Positions 1-8,137 of a stretch of 50,417 nucleotides of DNA are shown in pieces. Position 1 is the stretch's first letter. Every line of letters begins with the position of its first letter. The stretch is from assembly GCF_000341085.1 (NCBI RefSeq), contig NZ_ANBA01000024.1, positions 1-50,417 of the forward strand, given 5' to 3'. Under the pieces are notes generated by a model that ran no database searches, was not told the DNA's origin, and saw only the letters and a program-made list of their open reading frames with translations. The position numbers and the translations under genes are program-made. The stretch is from Nocardiopsis ganjiahuensis DSM 45031. Lineage in GTDB: Bacteria; Actinomycetota; Actinomycetes; Streptosporangiales; Streptosporangiaceae.

Positions 1-1815
1 AATCCGGCCAAACCCACCAGCGTCACCACCCCTGACGGGGACACTCTGGAGATGTCCTACGACAGTGCGGGGAACCTGATCCGCGCGGTCCAGGAGGACA
101 TGGACATCACCGTCTCCGACATCGACTACACCGGCCAAGGGCTCGTCTCCTCCACGACGGACGCCAACGGCAACACCACCGAGTTCTCCTACGACAGTTC
201 GGGGAACCTGACCGAGATGGCCGAGCCGGGCCCGATCGGGGCGACCTCGTTCGGCTACGACTCGCTGTCGCGGGTGACCTCGGTGACCGACGGCAACGGC
301 ACCAGGCTGGACTACGGCTACGACCGCCTGGACCGGATCGTGTCCATCTCCCATGAGGGCGATGTGCTCCAGAGCGTGGAGTACGACGGCAACGGCCGCC
401 AGGTCGCCACGCACATCGACCAGGCCACCACCACCTGGTCCTACAACGGTCGCGGCGATTTGACCGAGTCCGAGCGCACCGACTCCGCCGGTACGGAAAC
501 CACCAGCTACACCCACGACGCGGTCGGCAACGTCACCGCCGTCACCGAACACGGCCAAAAGACCGAGTACGGTTACGACGCCGCGTTCCGCCTCACTTCC
601 CTGGTCGACCACACCGGAGCCGAGACCACCTTCGACTACGACGCCAACAACCAACGCACCACCATCACCCACCCGGACGGGGCCGAGGAGAGCCGCGGCT
701 ATGACGCCTCGGGGCGGTTGACGGACATCACCACCACCGGCGCCGCCGACCAGATGCTGGTGGAGGCTTCCTACACCTGGGACACCGCCGAGGGCGAGGA
801 CAGCACCCAACTGCAGTCGCGCACCGTCAACGGCGAGGAGGAGAACTTCTCCTACGACGGCCTGCAGCGCCTGACCAGCAACGGCCAGATCGACTACACC
901 TACGACGACGCCGGCAACCTCCTGCAAGCGGGGGAGGAGGAGTTCACCTACAACGACGCCGACCAGCCCACCCGAGCGCGCGGTGAGGACGTGGCCCACG
1001 ATGAGGCCGGGAACATGACCGGCCGCGGCGAGTACGTGCTGGACTACAGCGTCACCAACCAGAACACCCGCATCGACGACGGCGACGGGAACCTGGCCAC
1101 CAGCCTGAGCTATGACACCACCGACCAGACCCAGATGCGCGGCGTCACCGACGTCCACGACGGCGACCGCCTCGAGCGCCAGCTGTCCAACACCGCCCTG
1201 GGCGTCACCAACATCGCCTCAAACGGGGAGCGCACCAGCTTCGTCCGCGACCCCAACGGCCAGCTGATCTCGATGGTGGCCTGGGACGGCGACGAGCGCT
1301 TCCACTACACCCTGGACCACCAGAACACCGTCCTGGCCCTGACCGCCGAGGGTTCTGAAGCCGATGCCCCAGACGCGGTGTATGAGTACAGCCCCTACGG
1401 TGAACAGAACAGTGACACCCTGGACGGGACCCGGGCGGGGGAGCTGAACCCGTTCGGTTACACCGGCGCCTACCAGTTCCAGGACGGGACCGTGCACCTG
1501 TCCCACCGCTTCTTGGACACCTTCACGCTGGGGTTCACCCAGCCGGACCCCTCCCGGCAGGAGTTGAACAACCACACCTACGCGGCGTGTGACCCGATCA
1601 ATAACACTGACTCGAGTGGCTTGGCCTCCGCCGCTTGTGTCGTGTCGGTCGCGGCCCTAACTGTTACGGCGCTTGCCGCTGTGATCGGGTTCGGGTTGAT
1701 CTTCGCTTACGGAATGCCTGTAGCCACGGCAGCTGCTGTGGGGACCGGGGCTTTGGCAGGGCTCGATGTCATGGCGATCGGGCTCTCCCTAGCCGGAGTA
1801 ATTTTGTCCTGTTGA
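1..1815 (+). CDS. RHS/YD-repeat protein, 3' part (5' end outside window)
   Basis: The reading frame is open from base 1, so the gene begins upstream; 604 codons are visible. At least ten YD-type repeats of the form (F/Y)xYDxxGNL/RLT appear in the first 400 codons. An RHS-associated core follows: YEYSPYGE, NPFGYTGAY, then a LSHRFLDTFTLGFTQPDP segment. RHS/YD proteins are large secreted or surface-exposed shells that often carry a variable toxic C-terminal tip, with the core ending near a DPxxxxDPxG junction. Here the junction reads CDPINNTDSSGL. Only about 55 residues follow, and these are almost entirely hydrophobic and Gly/Ala-rich with a Cys near each end, so there is no recognisable nuclease-type toxin domain. 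A membrane-active tip, a membrane anchor or a truncated toxin are all possible. A small membrane-protein gene follows 67 bases later. The YD/RHS assignment is firm; a toxin role is inference. Confidence 0.93.
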   Translation, partial: NPAKPTSVTTPDGDTLEMSYDSAGNLIRAVQEDMDITVSDIDYTGQGLVSSTTDANGNTTEFSYDSSGNLTEMAEPGPIGATSFGYDSLSRVTSVTDGNGTRLDYGYDRLDRIVSISHEGDVLQSVEYDGNGRQVATHIDQATTTWSYNGRGDLTESERTDSAGTETTSYTHDAVGNVTAVTEHGQKTEYGYDAAFRLTSLVDHTGAETTFDYDANNQRTTITHPDGAEESRGYDASGRLTDITTTGAADQMLVEASYTWDTAEGEDSTQLQSRTVNGEEENFSYDGLQRLTSNGQIDYTYDDAGNLLQAGEEEFTYNDADQPTRARGEDVAHDEAGNMTGRGEYVLDYSVTNQNTRIDDGDGNLATSLSYDTTDQTQMRGVTDVHDGDRLERQLSNTALGVTNIASNGERTSFVRDPNGQLISMVAWDGDERFHYTLDHQNTVLALTAEGSEADAPDAVYEYSPYGEQNSDTLDGTRAGELNPFGYTGAYQFQDGTVHLSHRFLDTFTLGFTQPDPSRQELNNHTYAACDPINNTDSSGLASAACVVSVAALTVTALAAVIGFGLIFAYGMPVATAAAVGTGALAGLDVMAIGLSLAGVILSC

Positions 1816-1882
1816 CCTCCCCGGGGTGCGGTACCCCATCCTTGATCGTGTACCGCGCCCCGGTTCCCCTGAATCGAGGAAA

Positions 1883-2134
1883 ATGTCCCCGAGAAGGAAA
1901 AAAGCGTCCGCGGCTGGAGTTCTCTACCTCGTAGGAGCGGGATTTCCGGTAGTGGTACTCATCCTGCTCCTGGCCGATGGTGTTTTTGGAACAGGAATCA
2001 GTCCTGATGTCCTGATTGGACTCGGAATCGGGGCGGTTGCGGTCTTCGTCTTGGTCTCAGCTGTGCTGTTCGGTGTGCTCTCCGGGTTGGCGAAAGATCA
2101 AGAAGCCGGAGCATCTGAGAAGGCAGGCCCATGA
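1883..2134 (+). CDS. Small two-helix membrane protein downstream of RHS gene (possible immunity protein)
   Basis: An 83-residue product. The ATG at 1883 is preceded by a good ribosome site (GAGGAAA); a longer in-frame form from 1826 lacks one and begins in the spacer. The start is basic (SPRRKK), followed by two hydrophobic helices at about residues 11-31 and 42-67 and a short charged tail (AKDQEAGASEKAGP). No family is recognised. It lies directly behind the RHS gene on the same strand, where polymorphic-toxin loci normally carry an immunity gene, and its membrane character matches the hydrophobic RHS tip. An immunity role is inference from position. Third-base GC is lower than in most genes of the window, in keeping with an accessory gene. 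Confidence 0.6.
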   Translation: MSPRRKKASAAGVLYLVGAGFPVVVLILLLADGVFGTGISPDVLIGLGIGAVAVFVLVSAVLFGVLSGLAKDQEAGASEKAGP

Positions 2135-2276
2135 TCTCCGCTCCTGGATGACGTCTTCCGGGACGGGAGAGTCTGACGGCACCTGTTTCGTGCCGGGTGT
2201 GGGGCAGACAGCGTTGTGTGCTGGGATCGCCTCCCCTCACTCATCTTCTCTGGCTCTTGGGGTGAGGAAGTGCCCC

Positions 2277-2361
2277 CACCGGCTGATGCGTGAGTACCTG
2301 CCCAAGGGGACCGAGATCCCCCGGCACCAGCCGTAACCGACCGCGATCGGTGAATGAGGGT
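2277..2361 (+). mobile_element. Probable scrap of an IS30-type transposase gene
   Basis: The 420 bases between the small membrane gene and the next gene hold no intact gene. One frame ending at the stop at 2334-2336 reads HRLMREYLPKGTEIPRHQP. This closely resembles the segment near the C-terminus of IS30-family transposases (xxLLRQYFPKGTDL). After the stop another three-base-phased stretch reads PTAIGE, reminiscent of the following LTAIADELN part. No terminal inverted repeats or further similarity were seen, so this would be a decayed internal fragment. The call rests on about 25 residues recalled from family knowledge and needs a search. Confidence 0.4.
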
Positions 2362-2554
2362 GGCGAGAGCCTGGAAGGCGATCGTGGAAGCCCGCGCTTG
2401 TTCGGCCCCGCCCCCGCCCAGCAGTACCTCGACCGGGGGATGCGGACCGCCGCGAACCTTCGCTGGACTCCACAGGGTTTGGGATGAACGAGCTTCCGTC
2501 TCGTCGATAGGTTCGTTTCGACGATCACCCCCTCGACACGAGCGGAGACTCGCG

Positions 2555-4060
2555 TTGGACCACGAAGACCCCCTACCCCCGCCGCAGGCCGAGCCCTCCA
2601 CGGAGCACACACCCGACCGACTCCTGACGGTGATCGGCAACGCCACCCTGCTCGGTATCGGCTACATGCTGATGCGCCGGCCGGTTTTGGCGATCGCGTC
2701 GCTGCTCGGATCGATCGGTCTGCTGGCGCTCATCGCCGTCTATCCGTACGTTCTGGTGTGGAGGGTGCTGCTTCCGGTCTGGTGGGCGGCAGTGGTAGCC
2801 CATACCTGGTGGTCGGCGCCCCAGAAGGATCCGGTCCTTCGGGGTGTGGAGAACTCGGTATGGCGCAAGCGCGTCCTCGCCGCCGCCTGCCTGATACTCG
2901 TCCTGCTTGCCTGGGTCCGCTTCGACTCCTGGGCGATCACGCGCGACGCCGAGGTCGCTCACGCCGACGGCGACTGCGATCGCGCTGTGGCCTCGTTGCG
3001 ATGGCTCGGTGCGGCCCACGGCGTCGTCCACAGCTCGGTGGCCTCGCGAGGCGAAGAGGAGCGCGAGGCCTGCGAACTGCTGATCGACGCCCTCGACACG
3101 TTGGGTCGGCCCGCGGCGGCCGAGAAGCTCGAAGCCTATCTGGACCACCCCGGTTCCCTCTGGGACGGCGCCGGACCGGAACGAGCCGGACTTCTGCTCG
3201 AAGCGGTCATGGACAGCAACGATGAGGTTCTGGAAGACGACGATCCGGCACTGGCCACGATGGAGGACGCATTCGCGCAGCTGTCCGTAACGCTCCAGAG
3301 CACGCCCGGCCAGAGCGAAAGAGTGGGAGAGGTCGTGGAGTCGTTCCTCGCCGCTCTCGTCGAAGCCCCGCCCTGCCGGACCAAGGAGATCGACACCTGG
3401 CTGTTCGCGCAGACCTGGGAGGAGCCGGAGCTGACCGAAATGGTAGCGCCAGAGGCCGATCAGGTGCCGATACGGATGTTCGGCTGCGCGGATGAACTCG
3501 GCAGTACCAGCGTGGAAGCGGCGTATGCGGCCTACCAGGAATTCCTGACGGTCCACCCCGAACACGCCTTGGCGACGAAGGCCGCCGAGAGCCTGCTCTC
3601 CGACGGAGGGTACTGCGAGTATCCGGCTGCCTATCCTGGTGCGCCGGCTTACGAGGGTGGCGGTCCGCACGCGATGTGGACGGTCGGGATCGACCCCGAC
3701 GAGTACGACTTTCCGGGTTCCTGGCAGGCCGAGACTACTGACGAGACGGTCCTGGTGGTCTGTGCCGAAGGCCCCGAACGGGGCAGCCTCCAGCAGACCT
3801 GTGCCTACGAGCCGGGGGAGAGCCAACTGGAGCCGCGAGGGTTCGTGGAGGTCGATTTCTATGCCAGTGAGTTCACCGTCGAGGCGTACGAGCTGAGGTC
3901 CGGTGAGCTGGTGGCGGACTACAGTGCGGAGGTCGGCGACCCGTGTCCCGGAGTGCTCGAATACGGCTCCAGCCCCTACCTCGATATCGTGCCGGACGAA
4001 TACGACTCCGACTATTCGGACGCGGACGTCCGAGCGATCTTCGACCGCCTCATGGATTGA
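2555..4060 (+). CDS. Membrane protein with large soluble C-terminal domain, function unknown
   Basis: A 501-residue product from a TTG at 2555, which has a GGAG seven bases upstream. The same frame is open from an ATG at 2354, but that extension is low-complexity and Pro/Ser-rich and unlike a protein. Residues about 22-88 contain three or four hydrophobic segments (LLGIGYMLMRRP, IASLLGSIGLLALIAVYPYVLVW, LLPVWWAAVVAHTWW). A further helix lies at about 105-123 (VLAAACLILVLLAWVRF). The rest is acidic and soluble. It starts with AEVAHADGDCDRAVASLRWL, suggesting TPR-like helical repeats, and later becomes Cys-containing and Tyr/Asp-rich. No known family is recognised. Third-position GC supports real coding. 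It probably lies in the membrane with the large domain outside. Confidence 0.75.
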   Translation: MDHEDPLPPPQAEPSTEHTPDRLLTVIGNATLLGIGYMLMRRPVLAIASLLGSIGLLALIAVYPYVLVWRVLLPVWWAAVVAHTWWSAPQKDPVLRGVENSVWRKRVLAAACLILVLLAWVRFDSWAITRDAEVAHADGDCDRAVASLRWLGAAHGVVHSSVASRGEEEREACELLIDALDTLGRPAAAEKLEAYLDHPGSLWDGAGPERAGLLLEAVMDSNDEVLEDDDPALATMEDAFAQLSVTLQSTPGQSERVGEVVESFLAALVEAPPCRTKEIDTWLFAQTWEEPELTEMVAPEADQVPIRMFGCADELGSTSVEAAYAAYQEFLTVHPEHALATKAAESLLSDGGYCEYPAAYPGAPAYEGGGPHAMWTVGIDPDEYDFPGSWQAETTDETVLVVCAEGPERGSLQQTCAYEPGESQLEPRGFVEVDFYASEFTVEAYELRSGELVADYSAEVGDPCPGVLEYGSSPYLDIVPDEYDSDYSDADVRAIFDRLMD

Positions 4061-4109
4061 TCCCGTGTCCGCTGGTCGAGGGTCGGACGGCACGGTGAAC
4101 TCCGGTCTT

Positions 4110-4320
4110 GGGCCGTGGAGCGTGGGTCGGCGTCCTCGGGCGGGGCCGTCGGCCTACGCTCCGGCAGGGTGCGCCCCAGCCCGTCGGCCGACGCTCGGGT
4201 TCTGCCTGCGGTCGAGGCGCCAGCTACCAGCACTATCCCGCCGCGCGGTGAGGCCGCGGCTGCGGCCAGACGCCGATCGAGCTCACCGTCGGTCTCACGG
4301 GGCACGTATGGCGGCAGACC
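4110..4320 (-). pseudogene. Fragment of a P-loop (STAND-like) NTPase gene with altered Walker A
   Basis: On the minus strand the frame reads LPPYVPRETDGELDRRL, then GIVLVAGASTAGRTR. This resembles the start of the NTPase domain of large actinobacterial signalling ATPases, where LPPYVPRxxD precedes a Walker A of the form GxSTxGKTR. In this copy the catalytic Lys is Arg (GASTAGRTR), and the similarity fades after about 70 residues. The frame has no plausible start with a ribosome site and runs on into the 3' end of the gene on the opposite strand. It is best read as a decayed fragment. Nothing else is convincing between 4061 and 4612. Confidence 0.4.
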
Positions 4321-4612
4321 CCGTGCTCGGTGTCTGGGAGGGCTTCGTGGGCGCCCAACCCACGGGCATCGGCCTGGTGGCCCTGGTCTCATCCTTCCGG
4401 GGTCATGGTGCGCGAACGGGCTCCACCATGACCGAAGAATGCCTTGCGCAGGCGCCGGTCGGGGCCGTGCAGCAGGCGGTGGACGAACCGCGAGATCAGG
4501 TAGAGCAGGGGACAGAGCCGACGTGAGCGTCTGTACGGACACGTGTGAGCTCGTGGACTTTGATTCGCGGGCATGCTGCCCAACACTTGTTCCGCGGTGA
4601 GGAGAGAGGAAT

Positions 4613-5026
4613 TCACATCGTCTCCGGGGCCGTACCGACGGCCCCGGCTGAGCGAAGTGAGCGTCCCAAGTCTCCGACGAGGATGCGGGGGTGTCGCCGC
4701 CACCACCACAGGTCGGGGCCGGGCAGCCTGTGGAACTGATCGAGTGCCGTGCCCTCGTCGTCGACGGTCGCGGCCTTGTAGCGGTTGTCCAGAGCTTTGA
4801 TCTGTGGGGTCCAGATCTGGACGATGTGTTCGTCCAACAAGAGCCATGCCTCGTGCAACCAGGTCCGGGAGTAGAGATCGTTGGTGTATTCGTAGATGTC
4901 GTCGTCATAGCCGAGCTCGATCGCGGAGACGAGAGCAGCCCACGCGGTCACCCTGTCGGAAACCGTGAACGCCGTCCGCCAGCCTCGTTGGTGCAGCAGC
5001 TTTCCGACCTCGATTTCAGTAGCCAC
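4613..5026 (-). CDS. Hypothetical 137-aa protein
   Basis: It starts at a GTG at 5026; no clear ribosome site precedes it, so a leaderless transcript or a different start is possible. The product is helical and rich in aromatic residues (TWLHEAWLLLDEHIVQIWTPQIK, then LPGPDLWWWRRHPRILVGDLGR) with an acidic N-terminal half. No signal peptide, membrane helix or known domain is recognised. The amino-acid composition and the absence of any better frame on the other strand support coding. It lies about 200 bases from the first CRISPR repeat and is transcribed away from the array, so it sits where cas genes might be expected but looks like none of the Cas proteins. Its role is unknown. Confidence 0.6.
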   Translation of the reverse strand: MATEIEVGKLLHQRGWRTAFTVSDRVTAWAALVSAIELGYDDDIYEYTNDLYSRTWLHEAWLLLDEHIVQIWTPQIKALDNRYKAATVDDEGTALDQFHRLPGPDLWWWRRHPRILVGDLGRSLRSAGAVGTAPETM

Positions 5027-5079
5027 GAGCGTGAGGTTCTCATACGGGGATTCGTTCAGGCGACCGTGAGGTCGTTTGC

Positions 5080-5221
5080 TGTGGTGGAGTATGTAAGACG
5101 AAGCTGACGCTCTGAGGTTTGGGTGCGGGGCGGGTCGTGGATTGGGGGGCGTTGAATCAGCTCCCTACTGCCGAGTAGGTCTCTCGGAGATAACGCCTTG
5201 CGTTTTCGCAGGTCATTAACT
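5080..5221 (+). promoter_or_regulatory. Probable CRISPR leader
   Basis: A non-coding stretch directly before the first perfect repeat. It contains a relatively T-rich segment just before the repeat (GCGTTTTCGCAGGTCATTAACT region, 5200-5221). The decayed repeat is at the opposite end of the array, and the repeat orientation puts the ATGGACCG 5' handle on the plus strand; both place the leader on this side. No clear -35/-10 pair was identified. Confidence 0.4.
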
Positions 5222-6832
5222 GTGAGCCCCACGCACGTGGGGATGGACCGCTGATCATCACGACCCGGCAGGGGAGCACCGGTGAGCCCCACGCACGTGG
5301 GGATGGACCGCCGTGCGCGAGTCGATGGCGGCGCTGGAGCAGGTGAGCCCCACGCACGTGGGGATGGACCGAAACGGCTCCCCCCGACACGACGTTTCCC
5401 CGTGTGAGCCCCACGCACGTGGGGATGGACCGCTGGCATACGGAGAGGTCTCCCCGGGGGAGCGGTGAGCCCCACGCACGTGGGGATGGACCGCGGCTGT
5501 TCGCGTGGTCTGAGGATTGGCAGCAGTGAGCCCCACGCACGTGGGGATGGACCGTTCGGCAGGATCCCCGCGCTGATCCTGTTCGTGTGAGCCCCACGCA
5601 CGTGGGGATGGACCGCTCATCATCGCCGGGTACGGCGGTGCGACCACGTGAGCCCCACGCACGTGGGGATGGACCGTACAGCACCGAGCTGGTGCCCCTC
5701 GGTGGCGCGTGAGCCCCACGCACGTGGGGATGGACCGAATGGCTCTGCCATTCTTTATCCGAGTCGCCTGTGAGCCCCACGCACGTGGGGATGGACCGCA
5801 TCTACGTCCGAGGCCATTCTCCGGACACCGGTGAGCCCCACGCACGTGGGGATGGACCGGGCGGGTGGGCCACCAAGGGAGCCGGCAGCACGTGAGCCCC
5901 ACGCACGTGGGGATGGACCGACCTGGCGCCGCGCGCCGACGATCCGACGCGCGTGAGCCCCACGCACGTGGGGATGGACCGGCGCTGTTCTGGCCCGGTG
6001 CTGCTCACCCGGTGTGAGCCCCACGCACGTGGGGATGGACCGGCGCTGTGGATCGAGGAGGGTACTCGCCCGCAGTGAGCCCCACGCACGTGGGGATGGA
6101 CCAGTCGGCGCGGGTGCCGCCGGTGACGTCGATGTCGTGAGCCCCACGCACGTGGGGATGGACCGCGGATCATCCGGGCCCACCCCGACGCGGTCCTGTG
6201 AGCCCCACGCACGTGGGGATGGACCGCAGCAGGTTGAGCGGCAGGGGCGTGTGCCGCGGTGAGCCCCACGCACGTGGGGATGGACCGGAGCTGGACCGCC
6301 GAGAGGAGCGGGCCGCCCGGTGAGCCCCACGCACGTGGGGATGGACCGGGGCACCGGGGCGCGAAACGGCGTCTGACCTGGTGAGCCCCACGCACGTGGG
6401 GATGGACCGTCCCTCGGCCAGGGCGATGATGCCGAGGATGGGTGAGCCCCACGCACGTGGGGATGGACCGGGGGCGTCGTGGTGGGTCAGGGTCCAGTGA
6501 GTGTGAGCCCCACGCACGTGGGGATGGACCGATCGTGGAGCTGTCCAACCGCTCCCGAGGAGTGTGAGCCCCACGCACGTGGGGATGGACCGGCCGGCGA
6601 GCACGCGGTAGAACGCCAGATCCTGTGAGCCCCACGCACGTGGGGATGGACCGGACGGGTCAGAGCGGCGCATCGACGTGCCCCCGTGAGCCCCACGCAC
6701 GTGGGGATGGACCGGACGACTGGAACCGCGTGGCCCAGCTCCGCCAGTGAGCCCCACGCACGTGGGGATGGACCGGTGGCACCCAGCTGTGGGTGGACAC
6801 CCCGGAAGTGAGCCCCACGCACGGATGGACCC
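5222..6832 (+). CRISPR. CRISPR array, type I-E-like, 27 repeats and 26 spacers
   Basis: A 29-base repeat (starts GTGAGCCCC, centre ACGCACGTGG, ends GGATGGACCG) recurs with a 61-base period. Repeat starts are 5222, 5282, 5343, 5404, 5465, 5526, 5587, 5648, 5709, 5770, 5831, 5892, 5953, 6014, 6075, 6137, 6198, 6259, 6320, 6381, 6442, 6503, 6564, 6625, 6686, 6747 and 6808. Spacers are 32 bases except the first (31) and the one after the repeat at 6075 (33). The repeat has the short CCCC/GGGG stem of type I-E repeats, and its last eight bases (ATGGACCG) would be the crRNA 5' handle, so transcription is expected on the plus strand. The final repeat (6808-6832) has lost four bases (TGGG) in its centre, typical of the leader-distal end. 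The repeat at 6075 ends in A rather than G; the others are identical. No cas gene lies in the window, so the array depends on a cas operon elsewhere or is orphaned. Confidence 0.98.
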
Positions 6833-7142
6833 AGGCCCGCCCCCGGAGCCGTCGTCGACCGCCGGGAGCTTCGGGCCTTCCTGGCTATTTCTCAGCGGGG
6901 GTTCCCCAGGATGAACGGACGAGGTGGGCAGGATCCGTTCTGGATCACCGCGTAGAACCGGAGCAGCCCTACGCCACGGGCGCACCGTAGACCAGTGCGG
7001 CACCGGCGCATAGCGGTGACGATTTTCTCTGCCCTGGTCAGAGCCTGCCCGTGCTTCACGCGGGCAGGCTCCCGTTTGCACAGCATCAACGTGCCTGAAG
7101 ACAGGGGCACCACCGGCCCTGAGAATGCTTACCTACCGCTGC
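6833..7142. other. Gene-free stretch after the array with one coding-like fragment
   Basis: This 310-base stretch contains no intact gene. On the plus strand the frame closing at the TAG at 6953-6955 reads RRELRAFLAISQRGFPRM followed by GRGGQDPFWITA. That is protein-like and could be the C-terminus of a lost gene, perhaps a small DNA-binding protein, but it has no start and is fused to the truncated last CRISPR repeat. A strong hairpin follows at 7041-7071. Nothing else was recognised. Confidence 0.35.
7041..7071. terminator. Hairpin, probable terminator
   Basis: A perfect 11-bp stem (GAGCCTGCCCG / CGGGCAGGCTC) with a 9-base loop, followed by CCGTTT. It lies just past the 3' end of the minus-strand hydrolase gene and beyond the CRISPR array, so it could stop transcription from either side. 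The T tract is weak, as is usual in high-GC actinobacteria. Confidence 0.6.
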
Positions 7143-7970
7143 TCACCGCGTCGCGAACTGCCGGACGAACCACTGGGTGAGAACCCCGTCGACCGCCGCC
7201 GTCGCGGGCAACTGGGGAGCTGGTTCCAACCCAGGCTCATCGGCCAGCGAGTGGGCCAAGCCCGGCACCGTCGTCAGCTCGATCTCATCCGGACGCGTGT
7301 ACTGCCCGCGAAGTGTCTTGACCAGGGAAAATGCGTCTTCGCGCAACGCCGGGTGGTCGCGCTCGCCGCTGACCAGCAGCAGCGGCGGCTCTCCACTCAG
7401 CTCCCCGGCGCGGCCGACGAAGTCGAGATCGTCGGCCGCCCTGCGGGATTCGGCGGTCCAACCGTAGGGCTGGCCGAGCCCGGCCGCGAGAAGTTCGACG
7501 GCCGCGCTCACCCGCACAGCTGGATTGACGAGCGCGACCGCCCTGATCGGTGTCGGCGGGGCTGTGAACACTTGCAGGGCCACCGCCCCGCCAAGCGATG
7601 CACCGAGGATGCTGATCGGCTGGTCGTCGACCGGTAGCTGACGGTGCAGCTCGGCCAGCGCGGCCGGGAACTCCTCGACGGCCTGGTGGACCATCGGAGC
7701 GAGGTACGCCAACAGGATGTCTTCGCGAGCGAGTTCGACGTGTCTGTCGAGACGGCCCTCGACCATACGCGGACCACACAGCGGCATACCCAGGTGGACC
7801 CGCCAGGAAGGAACACCGGCCATGGGCAGTGCCGCTGCGAAGGCTGCGTCCGTGCGGGGCGCGTCCAGCATGTGCCAGGTCACGATCAACGGCGCAGGGT
7901 CGTTGCCCGTCCCGGACGGCGGGAGGGCTGTGAACGGCACGCCTGCGGCTGTACCGGTGATCGCGTCCAT
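7143..7970 (-). CDS. Alpha/beta hydrolase (esterase/peptidase-like)
   Basis: A 275-residue product from the ATG at 7970, preceded by AGGAGT five bases upstream; the frame is open further but translates non-coding repeat DNA there. The nucleophile elbow GASLGG puts the Ser at about residue 125. Acid and base candidates are in LLLVSGERDHP (Asp) and VPGLAHSLAD (His) near the C-terminus, in the order expected for the alpha/beta-hydrolase fold. No signal peptide is evident, so it is probably cytoplasmic. The substrate cannot be told; such proteins act on esters, small peptides or acyl compounds. It stands alone between the CRISPR array and a relic CRISPR unit and is transcribed against both. Confidence 0.85.
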   Translation of the reverse strand: MDAITGTAAGVPFTALPPSGTGNDPAPLIVTWHMLDAPRTDAAFAAALPMAGVPSWRVHLGMPLCGPRMVEGRLDRHVELAREDILLAYLAPMVHQAVEEFPAALAELHRQLPVDDQPISILGASLGGAVALQVFTAPPTPIRAVALVNPAVRVSAAVELLAAGLGQPYGWTAESRRAADDLDFVGRAGELSGEPPLLLVSGERDHPALREDAFSLVKTLRGQYTRPDEIELTTVPGLAHSLADEPGLEPAPQLPATAAVDGVLTQWFVRQFATR

Positions 7971-8137
7971 ACAGACTCCTGTGGCTTTCGGGGTTATGCC
8001 GCCAACCGTAAGGGAGCTCTGCCGGGCGCGGACGTCCTTTCTGCTGCGGGCAGACCTCCGGGTCCCGACCACGGGCCGAGATGTGCCGGGCAGCCGGGCC
8101 CGGGCGGGCCGCTCCGCGTTGCGAAGGTGAACCAGTT

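Noticed and set aside
2098..2646. Minus-strand frames of 120-180 codons upstream of the 501-aa membrane protein.
   Set aside because: Arg/Ser-rich without start signals or domain character; they cover the transposase scrap and the first codons of the next gene.
4389..4530. Minus-strand frame with LLYLISRFVHRLLHGPDRRL, protein-like at first sight.
   Set aside because: About 40 codons only, no start, no known family, and adjacent frames look equally open; possibly part of the eroded ATPase locus, but not supportable.
5157..6822. Several overlapping minus-strand open frames of 110-303 codons full of RSIPTCVGLT, VHPHVRGAH and GPSPRAWGS units.
   Set aside because: They are translations of the CRISPR repeats themselves: 61 bases is not a multiple of three, so the repeat cycles through three frames. 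No protein is implied.
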